A DNA stretch of 64,000 bases from Lewinellaceae bacterium (GCA_016719605.1 JADJYW010000015.1:151001-215000), one strand, 5' to 3'. Positions 17,122-26,176 are shown, numbered from the stretch's first letter. Made by a program: numbers and translations. Notes: generated by a model not told the origin, from the sequence alone.

Positions 17122-18441
17122 ATGAGCAAATTAAAACTCATCATAAAGCGCGAATACCTCACCCGCGTTCGCAAAAAATCCTTCATCATCGGTACCCTGC
17201 TGGCCCCTGTAGGGTTACTGGTCTATTTTCTGGTCATCGTGGGCCTCACCAAGTATGAGGGCGGCAGCGAAGTCAAGGTAGCCATTCTCGACGAGGCCGG
17301 CATTGTCGGCGCTATACCCGACGACCGGGGCGTGCGCTATATCCCGGCGCCCGACAAAACCCTCGACCAATTAAAAACGGAGGTGCTGGATGGCCAATAC
17401 GACGGCGTTCTGCTTATTCCGGCCCTGGCCACGCTGAAACAAAAAAGCCTGACCGTTTTCTATTATTCCGACGACAAGCTCGCGCCGGAAAAGCGGCAGT
17501 TTATTGAAAAGCGTATTTCAGACAAGGTGCGCGACTTCAAGATTGACTCGCTGCGACTCGACCGCGCCAGCCTGGAAAACCTGGAAACCGACGTGTCCAT
17601 CGACCCGGAAAGTATCGCCAAGGAAGGCGCCGACGAGAGCAAATACACGATCGGCGTGGGTTTGGCCATTGGGGGCATCATGGCGTTTATCATGTTTTTT
17701 ATGGTGATGATGTACGGCCAGATGGTGATGCGCTCGGTGATGGAAGAAAAAACCAACCGGATCGTGGAGGTGATGATGTCCAGCGTACGGCCGTTCCAGC
17801 TCATGCTGGGCAAGATCATCGGCGCGGGCGCTGTGGGCCTCACGCAGGTGCTGGCCTGGATCGTGCTCGGTGGGGCCGTGATGTTCCTCATGCCTTTTCT
17901 GGTGGATATAGACCCGCAAGCCATGCAGCCGCCGCCGGGCGCTGCTGCTGCTGCTATTGACCCCGAAATGGCGCAAGGCGAAGCATTTCGCATGTTTCAG
18001 GAACTGGGCAAACAAAACTGGCCGCTGATCGTCGGCTCCTTCCTGATCTTTTTCCTCGGCGGTTATTTCATCTACTCCTCCATGTTCGCGGCTATCGGCT
18101 CGGCTATGGGCGACGACTACGGCGAGGGCCAGGCGCTGGTGCTGCCGGTGACCATCCCGATCATTCTGGCTTTTTACATTGTGGCGTTCGTGGGTATCCG
18201 CAATCCCGACAGCGGGCTGATGGTGTTTGCGTCCATGTTTCCGCTGTTTTCGCCCATCGTCATGCCCTTCCGAATGGCGTTCAGTCCACCGGTCTGGCAG
18301 GTGGTACTCTCGCTGGTGCTGGTCATCGGCTCCTCCTTTTTCTTTGTGTGGATGGCCGGTCGGATTTACCGGGTGGGTATTTTACTGTACGGCAAAAAGG
18401 TGACCCTGAAAGAAATCGGGAAGTGGTTGTTTTACAGGTAG
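17122..18441 (+). CDS. ABC-2 type permease (NatB-like)
   Basis: 439 residues starting MSKLKLIIKREYLTRVRKKS, the typical cytoplasmic N-terminus of this family, followed by one membrane helix (about 20-42), a large extracytoplasmic domain (to about 175) and five further helices (for example ASWR-MAFIMFFMVMMYGQM, and the C-terminal cluster to about 430). The EEKTNRIVEVMMSSVRPFQLMLGK block is conserved in NatB/CcmB-like permeases. It is the membrane partner of the 16077 ATPase. Transcription ends at the strong hairpin immediately after the stop. Confidence 0.88.
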   Translation: MSKLKLIIKREYLTRVRKKSFIIGTLLAPVGLLVYFLVIVGLTKYEGGSEVKVAILDEAGIVGAIPDDRGVRYIPAPDKTLDQLKTEVLDGQYDGVLLIPALATLKQKSLTVFYYSDDKLAPEKRQFIEKRISDKVRDFKIDSLRLDRASLENLETDVSIDPESIAKEGADESKYTIGVGLAIGGIMAFIMFFMVMMYGQMVMRSVMEEKTNRIVEVMMSSVRPFQLMLGKIIGAGAVGLTQVLAWIVLGGAVMFLMPFLVDIDPQAMQPPPGAAAAAIDPEMAQGEAFRMFQELGKQNWPLIVGSFLIFFLGGYFIYSSMFAAIGSAMGDDYGEGQALVLPVTIPIILAFYIVAFVGIRNPDSGLMVFASMFPLFSPIVMPFRMAFSPPVWQVVLSLVLVIGSSFFFVWMAGRIYRVGILLYGKKVTLKEIGKWLFYR

Positions 18442-18442
18442 G

Positions 18443-18499
18443 GTAACAGACTGGTGCGGTGGGTGGCTAAAAACGCCACCCACCGCACCAGTCTGTTAC
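18443..18499. terminator. Perfect 25-bp stem bidirectional terminator
   Basis: The arms 18443-18467 and 18475-18499 are perfect reverse complements with a seven-base loop (TAAAAAC). The stem lies between the convergent permease and trkA genes and includes the trkA stop codon (18496-18498). There is no long T tract on either side, so it may act as a barrier or mRNA-stabilising stem as much as a classic terminator. Confidence 0.7.
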
Positions 18500-19185
18500 T
18501 TCCCGTTGCACAAATCCTGCAAGTCGTCAAACTTGCCGAACAGCACCAGCACATCGCCGGGGCGGATAACGGTTTCGTTGTTCACTAAGCCGAGTGCCTT
18601 TTTCGCTACGGTTGTTTTTCCAAGAAAATTGGTTTTCTCCTCGGTGCGCAGGATGGTCACCAGTGTCATAATGCCGTAGTCGGGCAGGTTGATGTTGGCG
18701 AGTTTTTGGCCGTGAAACGCCTTGGGCGCATCCACCTCGATGATCTCGTACTGGTCGTCAAGCGGGAAAGCCAGCAGGCTGCCTTTCATGGAAAAGCGTT
18801 CGGCCAACTGGTTGGCATAAGCCTCCTCGGGATTGATAATCTCGTGTACGTTCATCGTTTCCAGTATCGCCTGGTGGATATACGAAATACCCCGCGCAAT
18901 GATTTTGGTTTCGGGGTAATGGCGTTTGATAAGCGCCACCGTGGTGAGCGATGCACCAACATCCTCCCCGATACTCACCACCGCAAAGTCGGCATCGTCA
19001 ATGGGGAGTTTAGTGATGTTTTGCTCCTCCGTAGTATCGGTGCATACCACATACGTCAGGTGTTCCTGTAGTTGCGACGTATGCTCCGTGTTGTTGTCCA
19101 CACCGATGACCTCGTGGCCCTCTTCGATGAGGCGTTTGCCAAGGCTGGCGCCAAAATTTCCTAAACCGATGATGACGAATTTCAT
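18496..19185 (-). CDS. trkA: Potassium uptake regulatory protein TrkA/KtrA
   Basis: 229 residues. An N-terminal Rossmann RCK domain begins KFVIIGLGNFGASLGKRL (the GxGxxG nucleotide-binding loop) with an acidic residue at the end of strand 2 (VIGVDNN). A C-terminal RCK-C domain follows (about 140-225; YEIIEVDAPKAFHGQKLANI). It gates the TrkH/KtrB channel in response to nucleotides. The trkH gene lies just upstream on the same strand, so the pair forms a potassium uptake unit. A TTTGAGTG/TTTGGGTG repeat fills the space in front of its start. Confidence 0.92.
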   Translation of the reverse strand: MKFVIIGLGNFGASLGKRLIEEGHEVIGVDNNTEHTSQLQEHLTYVVCTDTTEEQNITKLPIDDADFAVVSIGEDVGASLTTVALIKRHYPETKIIARGISYIHQAILETMNVHEIINPEEAYANQLAERFSMKGSLLAFPLDDQYEIIEVDAPKAFHGQKLANINLPDYGIMTLVTILRTEEKTNFLGKTTVAKKALGLVNNETVIRPGDVLVLFGKFDDLQDLCNGK

Positions 19186-19189
19186 GCTT

Positions 19190-19260
19190 TGGGTGTGTTT
19201 GAGTGTTTGGGTGTTTGAGTGTTTGGGTGTTTTAGTTTTTGGGTGTTTTAGTTTTTGGGT
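19190..19260. repeat. GTGTTTGGGTGTTTGAG-type tandem repeat before trkA
   Basis: Degenerate 7-8-base repeats (GTTTGAGT, GTTTGGGT, GTTTTAGTTTTTGG) begin about five bases upstream of the trkA ATG and extend almost to the trkH stop. They occupy the place of the trkA ribosome-binding region, so changes in copy number could tune trkA translation relative to trkH. Confidence 0.7.
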
Positions 19261-19281
19261 TACGGAGGCACTAAAACACCT

Positions 19282-21012
19282 TCAATTAACCGTGATATTA
19301 TTTTCCGGAAAAATCATTTTCCCTGCTCCGGAGCGCTTATCTATGCTGGCGACGAGAGCGATCAAAAAAGTCAGAAAACTGACGCGTCCTAAAAACATCA
19401 GGACAACTACTACGACCTTGCTTGCCACGCTCAGTTTGGCCGTCAGGCCCAGCGAAAGCCCCACCGTAGCATACGCGGAAAAACATTCAAATGCCACGGA
19501 CAGCACAGGCAATTCCGGCTGAAAGGACACGATGAGGGTGGTGGAAAGGCCAATGGCGATGAGCGACAGGCTGATGATGGTGGTTGCGCGGGCAATGACG
19601 GTATGCGAAATGGTCTGCCATTTGAAAACCAGTTGGTCGCGTCCGCGGATATGGTTGATGAGGTTGAGCGTGGCTATGGCAAATACCGTGGTCTTGATAC
19701 CGCCGCCGGTGGAACCGGGCGAAGCGCCAATCCACATAAACAACAGGTAGACCATGATGGTGGGATTGAGCATGGCGGTCATGTCCACCGAGTTGAATCC
19801 CGCCGTACGCGGCGTGACCGAGCCAAAAAAGGCGGTGACAATTTTGCCCCAAAACCCGTGTTCTCCCAGCGTGTTGTTGTACTCCAACATGTAAAACAGG
19901 AGCCACCCCGCCCCGAGCAGGATCAGCGTGGTGCGCCAGACTAAGGTGGTATTTATGTCCCATTTGACTAATATTTTTTTCGGCTTTGGAACCAGCCCGA
20001 TGGAGTGGTGCAGGAGCCGGTGGATACGAAAACGAACCACCGCAAACACGTTGAAAAACACATTGTAACCAATGCCGCCCGAAATGATCAGTCCGGCAAT
20101 GACAAGTTGCAGGGCATAGTTGAATCGGAAATTGCCTTCGTAGAGCGAGTTGGTCAACGTAGAAAAACCTGCGTTGCAAAACGCCGAAACGGCGTGGAAA
20201 ATGGCAAAAAACAGATCGGTTTCCGGCGATGCCAGGTAAATGAGCAGCACCCCTGCGGCTTCCACGGCGAACACAAAACCGATGATTTTGGCTAAGTTCC
20301 GAAAAGTAGTGCGCAGGTTGCCCGCGCTGATGAGGTCGGTGAGGAAAATGATGTCTTTGAACGATTTTTCACCCCGGAACAGCAAGCCGAACAGATTGGT
20401 GAAGGTCAGGATACCGATGCCGCCCGCCTGGATCAGGAACAGAATGATAACCTGCCCGAGAAATGTAAAATCTTTTCCCGTGTCCAGCACCGCCAATCCG
20501 GTCACGCATACGGCGCTGGTGGAGGTGAACAGCGCATCAATCAGGGAAATGCCGTTGACGGTGGCATCGGGCAGCATCAGCAAGCCGGTACCCACCACGA
20601 TAATCCCGAAGAAAGTGCTGACGAAAGCCAGCGCGGGGTGCATATTTTGGTAAAATTTCAGGAACGTATGCTCGGAAATATCCACCAGCAGCGTGAATCC
20701 CGCCAGCAGATGGAAAGCGCCTGCCGACAAAAATGTGTACCCAAACAACAAGCCGGCAATGCTGTGTACCACCAAAAGGGCAACCGTAGCAATCAGAAAA
20801 AGCGCCAGCACCTTGGTCGTGAGGGGGCGAAAAGCCTGTGCACGATCAATACTTTTTCGGATCAAAAGCGGTGCATACAGCAGGATGCCAACCCCAAGCA
20901 CCCAGTCCCGTACTGCGTCCAGCGCCTCGATTTGAAGCACCAAAACAACCAGAAGAATGGCTTGTAGCCACCAGCCCCGGGTGAGTAATTCGAGCGGGGT
21001 TTTAGATTTCAC
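19282..21012 (-). CDS. trkH: TrkH/KtrB-family potassium transporter subunit
   Basis: 576 residues of mostly membrane helices. The selectivity-filter-like loops are visible as TSTSAVCVTGLAV, SAFCNAGFS and the glycine-rich WIGASPGSTGGGIKT, characteristic of the Trk/Ktr/HKT superfamily. The first 150 residues form an extra hydrophobic module seen in longer members. The start is a GTG at 21012 that overlaps the end of the E2 gene by 11 bases; no better Met lies nearby, so coupled translation is likely. It works with TrkA to import potassium. Confidence 0.9.
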   Translation of the reverse strand: MKSKTPLELLTRGWWLQAILLVVLVLQIEALDAVRDWVLGVGILLYAPLLIRKSIDRAQAFRPLTTKVLALFLIATVALLVVHSIAGLLFGYTFLSAGAFHLLAGFTLLVDISEHTFLKFYQNMHPALAFVSTFFGIIVVGTGLLMLPDATVNGISLIDALFTSTSAVCVTGLAVLDTGKDFTFLGQVIILFLIQAGGIGILTFTNLFGLLFRGEKSFKDIIFLTDLISAGNLRTTFRNLAKIIGFVFAVEAAGVLLIYLASPETDLFFAIFHAVSAFCNAGFSTLTNSLYEGNFRFNYALQLVIAGLIISGGIGYNVFFNVFAVVRFRIHRLLHHSIGLVPKPKKILVKWDINTTLVWRTTLILLGAGWLLFYMLEYNNTLGEHGFWGKIVTAFFGSVTPRTAGFNSVDMTAMLNPTIMVYLLFMWIGASPGSTGGGIKTTVFAIATLNLINHIRGRDQLVFKWQTISHTVIARATTIISLSLIAIGLSTTLIVSFQPELPVLSVAFECFSAYATVGLSLGLTAKLSVASKVVVVVLMFLGRVSFLTFLIALVASIDKRSGAGKMIFPENNITVN

Positions 21013-22342
21013 GGTTCGGGTCGAACTGCTCCAGGTAGTCGGCTACCCGGCGAATAAACGACCCGCCGAGCATACCGTCCACCACGCGGTGGTCGTAGGA
21101 CATGGACAGGAACATCATTTGCCGTACGGCGATAACGTCGCCGTATTCGGTTTCCAGCACGGCCGGTTTTTTGCGAATGGCGCCGGTGGCCATGATGGCT
21201 ACCTGAGGCTGGTTGATGATCGGTGTGCCCATGACATTGCCGAAAGTGCCCACATTGGTCAGGGTAAACGTGCCACCCTGGATTTCGTCGGGTTTCAGTT
21301 GGCCCTGCCGCGCGCGGTTAGCCAAATCGTTCACTTGTTTGGTGAGGCCAATCAGGTTGAGGAAGTCGGCGTTTTTGATGACCGGTACGATGAGGTTGCC
21401 GGTGGGAAGGGCCGCCGCCATACCGATGTTGATGTCCTTTTTGACAAGGAGCCGCGTGCCGTCCACCGAGATATTGATCATCGGAAAATCGCGTATGGCG
21501 CGGGCTACCGCCTCTACAAAAATGGGTGTGAACGTGATGTTCTCTCCGTATTTTTTCTTGAACTGGTCTTTGATGCGGTTGCGCCAGTTGACCAAGTTGG
21601 TCACATCGGCTTCCACGAAGGAGGTGACGTGCGGACTGGTGTGTTTGCTCATCACCATGTGGTCGGCGATGAGCTTGCGCATGCGGTCCATTTCCACGAT
21701 TTCCATGTTGCCGGAGACGGAAACGGCCGGGGCTGAGGGTGCGGCAGGCGCCGAAACTGGTACGGCGGCGGCAGGCCGGGCCGGGGCTTGTGGCTGGGCC
21801 GTGGTCGCCGAGCGGTTGCCGACGTAAGCCAGAATATCTTTTTTGGTCACGCGGCCTTCCAGCCCGGAGCCTGCGACGGTGTCGAGTTCGGCTTGGCCTA
21901 TGCCTTCCTCTTTGGCGATGGTGCGTACCAAAGGTGAGTAAAATCGCCCCGAGAAACCGGCTTGGGCGGGCGCCTCGGTAGCCACTGCCGGCACGAAGGG
22001 GACTTGTGTTGCGGCGGCAGGCTCCGGAGCAGGTTGTGCGCCGTTGCCGTTGGAGGAGGATTGGCTCACGGCAGGTGAAGCGGCAGGCTGTGCAGCGGAG
22101 GCTTCCGTTTCGATGATGGCGATGGCGACATTGATCGGCACCACATCGTTTTCCTTGAACAGGATTTCCACCACCACGCCTTCCACCGGCGACGGCACCT
22201 CGCTGTCCACCTTGTCGGTCGCAATATCGAGTACCGGCTCGTCCAGTTCCACCCGGTCGCCCGGTTGTTTGCGCCACTTCAGGATGGTGGCTTCCATGAT
22301 GCTTTCGCCCATTTTGGGCATCACAAGTTCTACACGCGCCAT
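21002..22342 (-). CDS. Dihydrolipoamide acyltransferase, E2 component of a 2-oxoacid dehydrogenase
   Basis: The frame runs to 22405, but the upstream part is the translated heptamer repeat (SKLKTQN); the ATG at 22342 gives MARVELVMPKMGESIMEATI, the true lipoyl-domain start; 446 residues. The lipoyl Lys lies in IATDKVDSEVPS (about residue 43), the peripheral-subunit-binding domain in VRTIAKEEGIGQAELD ... GRVTKKDILAYV, and the catalytic DHRVVDG motif near the C-terminus. It transfers acyl groups to CoA in the pyruvate, 2-oxoglutarate or branched-chain complex; which one cannot be fixed because E1 and E3 are not nearby. lipA, needed to lipoylate it, lies 3 kb away. Confidence 0.93.
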   Translation of the reverse strand: MARVELVMPKMGESIMEATILKWRKQPGDRVELDEPVLDIATDKVDSEVPSPVEGVVVEILFKENDVVPINVAIAIIETEASAAQPAASPAVSQSSSNGNGAQPAPEPAAATQVPFVPAVATEAPAQAGFSGRFYSPLVRTIAKEEGIGQAELDTVAGSGLEGRVTKKDILAYVGNRSATTAQPQAPARPAAAVPVSAPAAPSAPAVSVSGNMEIVEMDRMRKLIADHMVMSKHTSPHVTSFVEADVTNLVNWRNRIKDQFKKKYGENITFTPIFVEAVARAIRDFPMINISVDGTRLLVKKDINIGMAAALPTGNLIVPVIKNADFLNLIGLTKQVNDLANRARQGQLKPDEIQGGTFTLTNVGTFGNVMGTPIINQPQVAIMATGAIRKKPAVLETEYGDVIAVRQMMFLSMSYDHRVVDGMLGGSFIRRVADYLEQFDPNREI

Positions 22343-22350
22343 TTTCGCAG

Positions 22351-22385
22351 TTTTGAGTTTTGAGTTTTGAGTTTTGAGTTTTGAG
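22351..22385. repeat. Heptamer repeat (CTCAAAA x5 on coding strand) in the E2 leader
   Basis: Five perfect TTTTGAG units (plus strand) end eight bases from the E2 start codon, so on the mRNA five CTCAAAA units occupy the ribosome-loading region. The same heptamer occurs at 10620-10654. Copy-number change would alter leader length in steps of seven. Confidence 0.85.
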
Positions 22386-22525
22386 TCCGCAGACCTGTTG
22401 CTCAAGCCTCTTTATTTTTTTATTTTGGTTAAAGCGAGGCAAAGGTAGGGTTTCGGAAGAATACCGTCCCGTGGGTTTTGGTACTAAAAACACGGCTTCC
22501 ACCCTCAACAGTCTCAATTTTCTCT

Positions 22526-24238
22526 TTACCAGTCCTTTTTGGGTTGTGCCTGGTGTTTGCCTGGTTCCTGCTCGCGGTATTTGCGGGCATTGCGTTTGTC
22601 CTCTGGCGACACGGCTGTTTCGAGTACGCGGCGGGCCTGCTCGCGCGTCATCTTGCCATCGGCGGACTGTTGTTCCTGGTCGGCGGGCTGTTGCTGCGGG
22701 TTCTGTTGTTGGGATTGTTGGTTGGGGTTGGGTTGCGGCTGTTGGGGTTGTTCCTCCGGCTGCTGACCGGCGGAGGTATCTTCCTGTTTTTGTTCCTGTT
22801 GCTGTTTTTTTTGCTCCTGCTCTTGCTGATATTTTTTCTTGGCCAGTTGCAGATTCATCTTGGTTTCCGGGTCGGCGGGTCGGCGGCGCAGACTGTTTTC
22901 GTAGGCTTGTACGGCCTCCTGGTATTTTTGCTGCTGGAGGTATGTATTCCCGAGGTTGTGCAGGGCGTCGGCTTGCAAAGCAGGATCCCTGGCTATCCGG
23001 GCCGCCTGTTCGTACCGTTTTTCGGCATCGGCGTAGTTGCCCTGACGATAGAGGGCGTTGCCGGCATTGTACGGAACTTTGGGATCGTTCGGCATTTTTT
23101 CGCCCGCCTGGCGGTAGGCTTGTTCGGCCTCCTGGTAGTTCGATCCCTCGTACCTGCGATCCCCGTCGCGCAGGAGTTGGTGCGCGGACTGGCCGAAGAG
23201 TGCCGGGCCGGATACGCATAACAGGAACGCCAGCAATGCGCTTTTTTTTCTCCAGGAAAACCATGTCTCCAGCAGCAGTAAAAAAAAAGCAGGCAACAAA
23301 AACCATTGAAAACAGGACTCAAATTCCGAAAACGACCGCACTTCCATAGCACGTTTTTGCAAGCGCCCTACCTCCCGTCGGATGGCCTGCACGGCCGCAT
23401 CGCCTTGTGGTATCCGATAGGCTGCGCCGCCGCCGGCAGCAGCCAGTTTTTGTAAAAGCACCTCGTCCATCCGAGTGCGGACGATTGCCCCCTCCTCGTC
23501 GCGTTTGTATTGCCCGGCATCGCCGGCATCGCCCAGCGGGATAGGCCCGCCGGCTACCGTACCTGCGCCTACGGCAAAAATCGCGATGCCGTCGCTATAG
23601 GCACGGGCCGCCCGGTCGGCTGCATCGCCATTGTGATCCTCCGCATCGGTGATTAGGATCAAAGCCCGCCCGCTACGCGGGTCGGGATCGAAGTACTCCG
23701 TAGCCAGATCAATAGCGCGGGGGATAGCGGTACCCTGCGCGGTGATCAGGTCGGGATGTGCGGCAGCGACAAACATATCGGCGGCGGCATAGTCTGTCGA
23801 GAGCGGCATTTGCAAAAAAGCATCTCCGGCAAAAAAGATCAGGCCTATGCGTTCGCCCTGGAGCGCTCGGATAAGTTTACGAACAAAGGATTTGGCCAAT
23901 TCCAGACGGCTGGGCGCCACGTCTTCGGCCAACATGCTCCGGGAAATATCCAGCGCAATGAACACATCGGTGCTTTGTTGCGTCACCGTTTGCTGCCTGG
24001 CGCCTCGCTGCGGGTTGGCCCATGCAAAAGCCAGCAGCGCCAATGCTACCAGAACCAGCGCATTTTTTGTCCAAAACCGCACGGAAGACCAGCCGGGTAG
24101 CAGTCGCACCGCCGAAACGGGCGCTGCCAACCGCGCCAACACCCGCGCCCGCCACCAGGCGTACAGGAACAGTAGCAGCAATAGACCGGGAAGCGCCCAC
24201 AGCAGGTTCAAAAAAGAGGGGTGTTCAAAACGAAACAT
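22526..24238 (-). CDS. BatB-BatC fusion: vWA domain membrane protein with TPR and Gln-rich tail
   Basis: The start at 24238 (MFRFEHPSFLNLLW) is used; upstream residues are not conserved. 570 residues. Two helices lie near the N-terminus, then a vWA domain whose MIDAS begins DISRS (VFIALDISRSMLAEDV), then a membrane helix (about 315-335), a second hydrophobic, signal-like segment (SALLAFLLCVSGPALFGQ), three to four TPR repeats (about 365-470) and a low-complexity Q/P-rich tail. BatB and BatC are usually separate neighbouring genes in Bacteroidota; here they are one ORF. MoxR, BatA and BatD are absent nearby. Bat proteins are linked to aerotolerance and stress. Confidence 0.88.
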   Translation of the reverse strand: MFRFEHPSFLNLLWALPGLLLLLFLYAWWRARVLARLAAPVSAVRLLPGWSSVRFWTKNALVLVALALLAFAWANPQRGARQQTVTQQSTDVFIALDISRSMLAEDVAPSRLELAKSFVRKLIRALQGERIGLIFFAGDAFLQMPLSTDYAAADMFVAAAHPDLITAQGTAIPRAIDLATEYFDPDPRSGRALILITDAEDHNGDAADRAARAYSDGIAIFAVGAGTVAGGPIPLGDAGDAGQYKRDEEGAIVRTRMDEVLLQKLAAAGGGAAYRIPQGDAAVQAIRREVGRLQKRAMEVRSFSEFESCFQWFLLPAFFLLLLETWFSWRKKSALLAFLLCVSGPALFGQSAHQLLRDGDRRYEGSNYQEAEQAYRQAGEKMPNDPKVPYNAGNALYRQGNYADAEKRYEQAARIARDPALQADALHNLGNTYLQQQKYQEAVQAYENSLRRRPADPETKMNLQLAKKKYQQEQEQKKQQQEQKQEDTSAGQQPEEQPQQPQPNPNQQSQQQNPQQQPADQEQQSADGKMTREQARRVLETAVSPEDKRNARKYREQEPGKHQAQPKKDW

Positions 24239-24242
24239 GGTA

Positions 24243-24250
24243 CAAAGGTA
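24243..24250 (-). promoter_or_regulatory. TACCTTTG promoter box for batB-batC, suggesting a leaderless mRNA
   Basis: Read on the minus strand this is a perfect TAnnTTTG box ending four bases before the ATG at 24238. With the usual spacing the transcript would begin at or next to the start codon, leaving no leader. Confidence 0.5.
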
Positions 24251-24415
24251 TGTCGCCGGCGAGAAACGGCGTTTACCTCCTTGCCGCACATCGGCTTGAA
24301 CCCCGGTCGGTTTTTTCTGTTAGAAAAAAAGTTTTAGCCGCAAAGTGCAATGGGTGGAAAATTGCTTGTTGATACCCAGGAGAAAGCCCTAATTTTGGAT
24401 CAAATTCTCGGACGC

Positions 24416-25195
24416 ATGATACGCACCGTTTTACTGTTTTGTTTTGTAGCCCTTTTGGCTGCCTCGGCCCTGTCGCAGGGACTTACGCCCCCTGTTGAAA
24501 ATATGGGCATTGTTTACAGTCGCGAGACAACCTTCAATATGAAGGTAGCGAGCAACCGTGGGTTTATAGCGGGCATGGAATTTGGCCGGCTGCGCACCTA
24601 CTACAAAACCACCTATTACCACATCAGTATGGGTGAACTGAAGCATCCCAAGGAGCAACGCCAGAGCGCCGATCCGATCCTGAGCCGTTCGTTTCGTCCA
24701 TTCATTTTTGGTAAAGAAAACAATGTCTTCGTGGTGCGCGGCGGTTGGGGCGTCAAGCGGTATTTTTCCGAAAAAGCAAAGCAAAAGGGCGTTGCTGTGG
24801 GTATGAGTTATGCTTTTGGCCCATCACTGGGTTTGCTTAAACCTTATTATCTGGCCATCTGCTACCCCAATCCTGACCGACCGGGGGATTGCCGTATCTT
24901 CCACGAAAAGTACTCGGAAGAAAACGCCAGCTTGTTTCTGGATGAGAATGGCCGCATCAAGGGAGCGTCGCCCTTTACCAAAGGACTCGGCGAACTGGGC
25001 TTCCGGCCGGGCGCCAACGCCTCCGTCGCGCTTCATCTGGATTGGGGTGCGTTTGACGAGTTGGTCAAAGCAGTTGAGATCGGCGCCATGCTGGACATAT
25101 TTCCAACAAAAATCCCTATCCTGGTGAACGACGAGGAGAACCGTCGGGTGTACCTGAACTTCTTCGTAAATTTGCAGCTTGGCAAGCGCCGGTAG
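24416..25195 (+). CDS. Uncharacterised secreted, probably outer-membrane, Bacteroidota protein
   Basis: The ATG at 24416 gives a signal peptide (MIRTVLLFCFVALLAASALS), preferred over 24350; a TAATTTTG box lies at 24390-24397. 259 residues. After the signal come alternating polar and aromatic stretches (GFIAGMEFGRLRTYYKTTYYHISMG, FVVRGGWGVKRYF, VAVGMSYAFGPSLGLLKPYYL) and a C-terminal strand VYLNFFVNLQLGKR, suggesting a small outer-membrane beta barrel. I do not recognise a specific family. It lies divergent to batB-batC and directly upstream of lipA. Confidence 0.7.
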   Translation: MIRTVLLFCFVALLAASALSQGLTPPVENMGIVYSRETTFNMKVASNRGFIAGMEFGRLRTYYKTTYYHISMGELKHPKEQRQSADPILSRSFRPFIFGKENNVFVVRGGWGVKRYFSEKAKQKGVAVGMSYAFGPSLGLLKPYYLAICYPNPDRPGDCRIFHEKYSEENASLFLDENGRIKGASPFTKGLGELGFRPGANASVALHLDWGAFDELVKAVEIGAMLDIFPTKIPILVNDEENRRVYLNFFVNLQLGKRR

Positions 25196-25233
25196 AATGC
25201 CGCGTTGCTCATCACGGATAATCTCAATTAGTA

Positions 25234-26109
25234 ATGCTCGAACTACCCATCGTCGAAAATACAACGGAGTCCCGCCCCAAACGCCCCGACTGGCTCAAAG
25301 TGCGCCTGCCTATGGGCGAAAATTACCGCACGGTACGCAGTATCGTGGACGATTTCAAGTTACACACCATTTGCCAAAGTGGCAGCTGCCCTAACATGGG
25401 CGAGTGCTGGGGGGCGGGAACTGCTACCTTTATGATTCTTGGAAACGTCTGCACCCGTTCTTGCTCTTTTTGCGCGGTTAAAACCGGACGGCCCAACGAA
25501 TATGACGAGGACGAGCCTCGCCGTGTGGCCGAAGCAATATGGCTCATGCGCGTCAAGCATGCCGTCATTACGTCAGTCAATCGTGACGAACTCAAAGATC
25601 GGGGCGCCGAAATCTGGCACCAGACCGTACGCGCTGTGAAGGAGCGCTGCCCTGATACGACTATAGAAACGCTCATACCTGACACCAAAGCCAACTGGGA
25701 AGCGCTGGAACGAATGATTAGTGCCGGGCAGGAAGTGGTGAGCCACAATATGGAAACGGTGCAAACCCTCTACCGCAAGGTGCGTCCTCAGGCCAAATAC
25801 GAACGCAGCCTGGAACAAATTCAGCGCACCAGGAACTACGGCAAGCGCACTAAGAGTGGTATCATGGTCGGACTTGGGGAAACGAAAAATGAAGTATTCC
25901 AGATCATGGACGACCTCGTGGCTCACGGCTGCGATATCCTCACTATCGGGCAGTACCTCCAGCCCACCAAAATGCACCTTGACGTGGTGGAATTCGTTCA
26001 CCCGGATGTATTCGCAGAATACAAAGAAGTTGGTCTGTCCAAAGGATTCAGCTATGTGGAGAGCGGTCCATTGGTGCGGTCGAGTTATCATGCCGAGCGT
26101 CATATATAA
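25234..26109 (+). CDS. lipA: Lipoyl synthase
   Basis: 291 residues. It carries both iron-sulfur cluster motifs: the auxiliary cluster cysteines C47, C52 and C58 (ICQSGSCPNMGECW) and the radical-SAM CxxxCxxC at C73, C77 and C80 (CTRSCSFC). The C-terminal RSSYHAE block holds the Ser ligand of the auxiliary cluster. LipA inserts two sulfur atoms into octanoyl chains on E2 and GcvH proteins using S-adenosylmethionine. It starts 38 bases after the preceding gene. The E2 gene at 21002-22342 is a likely client. The next 1.2 kb downstream is AT-rich and lacks CDS. Confidence 0.96.
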   Translation: MLELPIVENTTESRPKRPDWLKVRLPMGENYRTVRSIVDDFKLHTICQSGSCPNMGECWGAGTATFMILGNVCTRSCSFCAVKTGRPNEYDEDEPRRVAEAIWLMRVKHAVITSVNRDELKDRGAEIWHQTVRAVKERCPDTTIETLIPDTKANWEALERMISAGQEVVSHNMETVQTLYRKVRPQAKYERSLEQIQRTRNYGKRTKSGIMVGLGETKNEVFQIMDDLVAHGCDILTIGQYLQPTKMHLDVVEFVHPDVFAEYKEVGLSKGFSYVESGPLVRSSYHAERHI

Positions 26110-26176
26110 GCTCAACACGAATTTTTGAAAGCATAGCCTGGTTGCCAGGCCAAAAATTACAAGTTCTGGCAGGGGC

